Origin: Pisolithus tinctorius
Taxonomy: Eukaryota; Basidiomycota; Agaricomycetes; Boletales; Pisolithaceae
NCBI GenBank assembly: GCA_024663395.1
Contig: JANFAH010000061.1
Span: 1 to 64,000 of the forward strand
Length of the DNA: 64,000 bases
Direction of reading: 5' to 3'
A program made the position numbers and the translations under genes. The notes below the pieces were generated by a model that worked only from the letters and a program-made list of their open reading frames with translations, did not search any database and was not told the origin of the DNA. This document shows positions 63,971 through 64,000 of the stretch, piece after piece (the first letter of the stretch is position 1; each line of letters opens with the position of its first letter).

Positions 63971-64000
63971 CTGTGATGCCGATGTCAATATTGGCATATA

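Overview
The window looks like a transposon-dense stretch of an Agaricomycete (mushroom-forming basidiomycete) genome. The signs are many introns of about 50 bp with GTRNGT...YAG ends, lineage-typical multicopy gene families, and transposon types common in these fungi: Plavaka-like, KDZ with a TET/JBP-like oxygenase, chromodomain Ty3/gypsy, Ty1/copia, DIRS-like and pogo. Species cannot be named from the sequence. I found no rRNA, tRNA or CRISPR array.

Layout. 1-0.6 kb: 5' end of a decayed Plavaka-type transposase gene (minus). 0.6-5.4 kb: an unnamed multi-exon gene broken by a 2,033-bp non-autonomous LTR element (3135-5167), which itself carries a 713-bp solo LTR (4228-4940). 5.9-8.8 kb: a tyrosine-kinase-like kinase remnant followed on the same strand by a P-loop GTPase remnant. 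9.4-10.2 kb: a minus-strand hypothetical gene. 10.4-17.0 kb: a long repeated-family gene with many frameshifts, then a second multi-exon hypothetical gene. 18.25-19.25 kb: a 1,002-bp non-autonomous DNA transposon with inverted ends and a 9-bp target duplication. 19.4-20.7 kb: small hypothetical ORFs.

20.7-44.6 kb is one chromodomain Ty3/gypsy element blown apart by later insertions, each with a matching target duplication: an 846-bp solo LTR (23536-24381), a complete copia element on the opposite strand (24679-29843), and a second gypsy element (35515-43947) that itself holds a 2.3-kb insert. In the solo LTR, copia and second-gypsy cases, skipping the insert plus one target copy restores the host reading frame. 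The chromovirus also has an extra ORF downstream of the integrase.

45.4-47.4 kb: 5' half of a DIRS-like element, cut off at the edge of an 8.5-kb palindrome (47374-55855). The palindrome arms hold short tandem arrays, a block dense in CACGTG, and solo LTRs whose presence or absence orders the events. 56.2-57.7 kb: pogo-type transposase. 58.0-59.1 kb: minisatellites. 59.3-64.0 kb, minus strand: a TET/JBP-like 2-oxoglutarate oxygenase, an unknown ORF and a KDZ transposase running off the edge.

Two threads run through the window. First, decay is dominated by CpG loss: premature stops are nearly all TGA where CGA is expected, and lost catalytic Asp or Gly codons sit just after a C. Second, several elements relate to methylated DNA or heterochromatin: a chromodomain integrase, a TET/JBP-like oxidase beside its KDZ transposase, and CACGTG arrays that keep their CpG while surrounding DNA has lost it.
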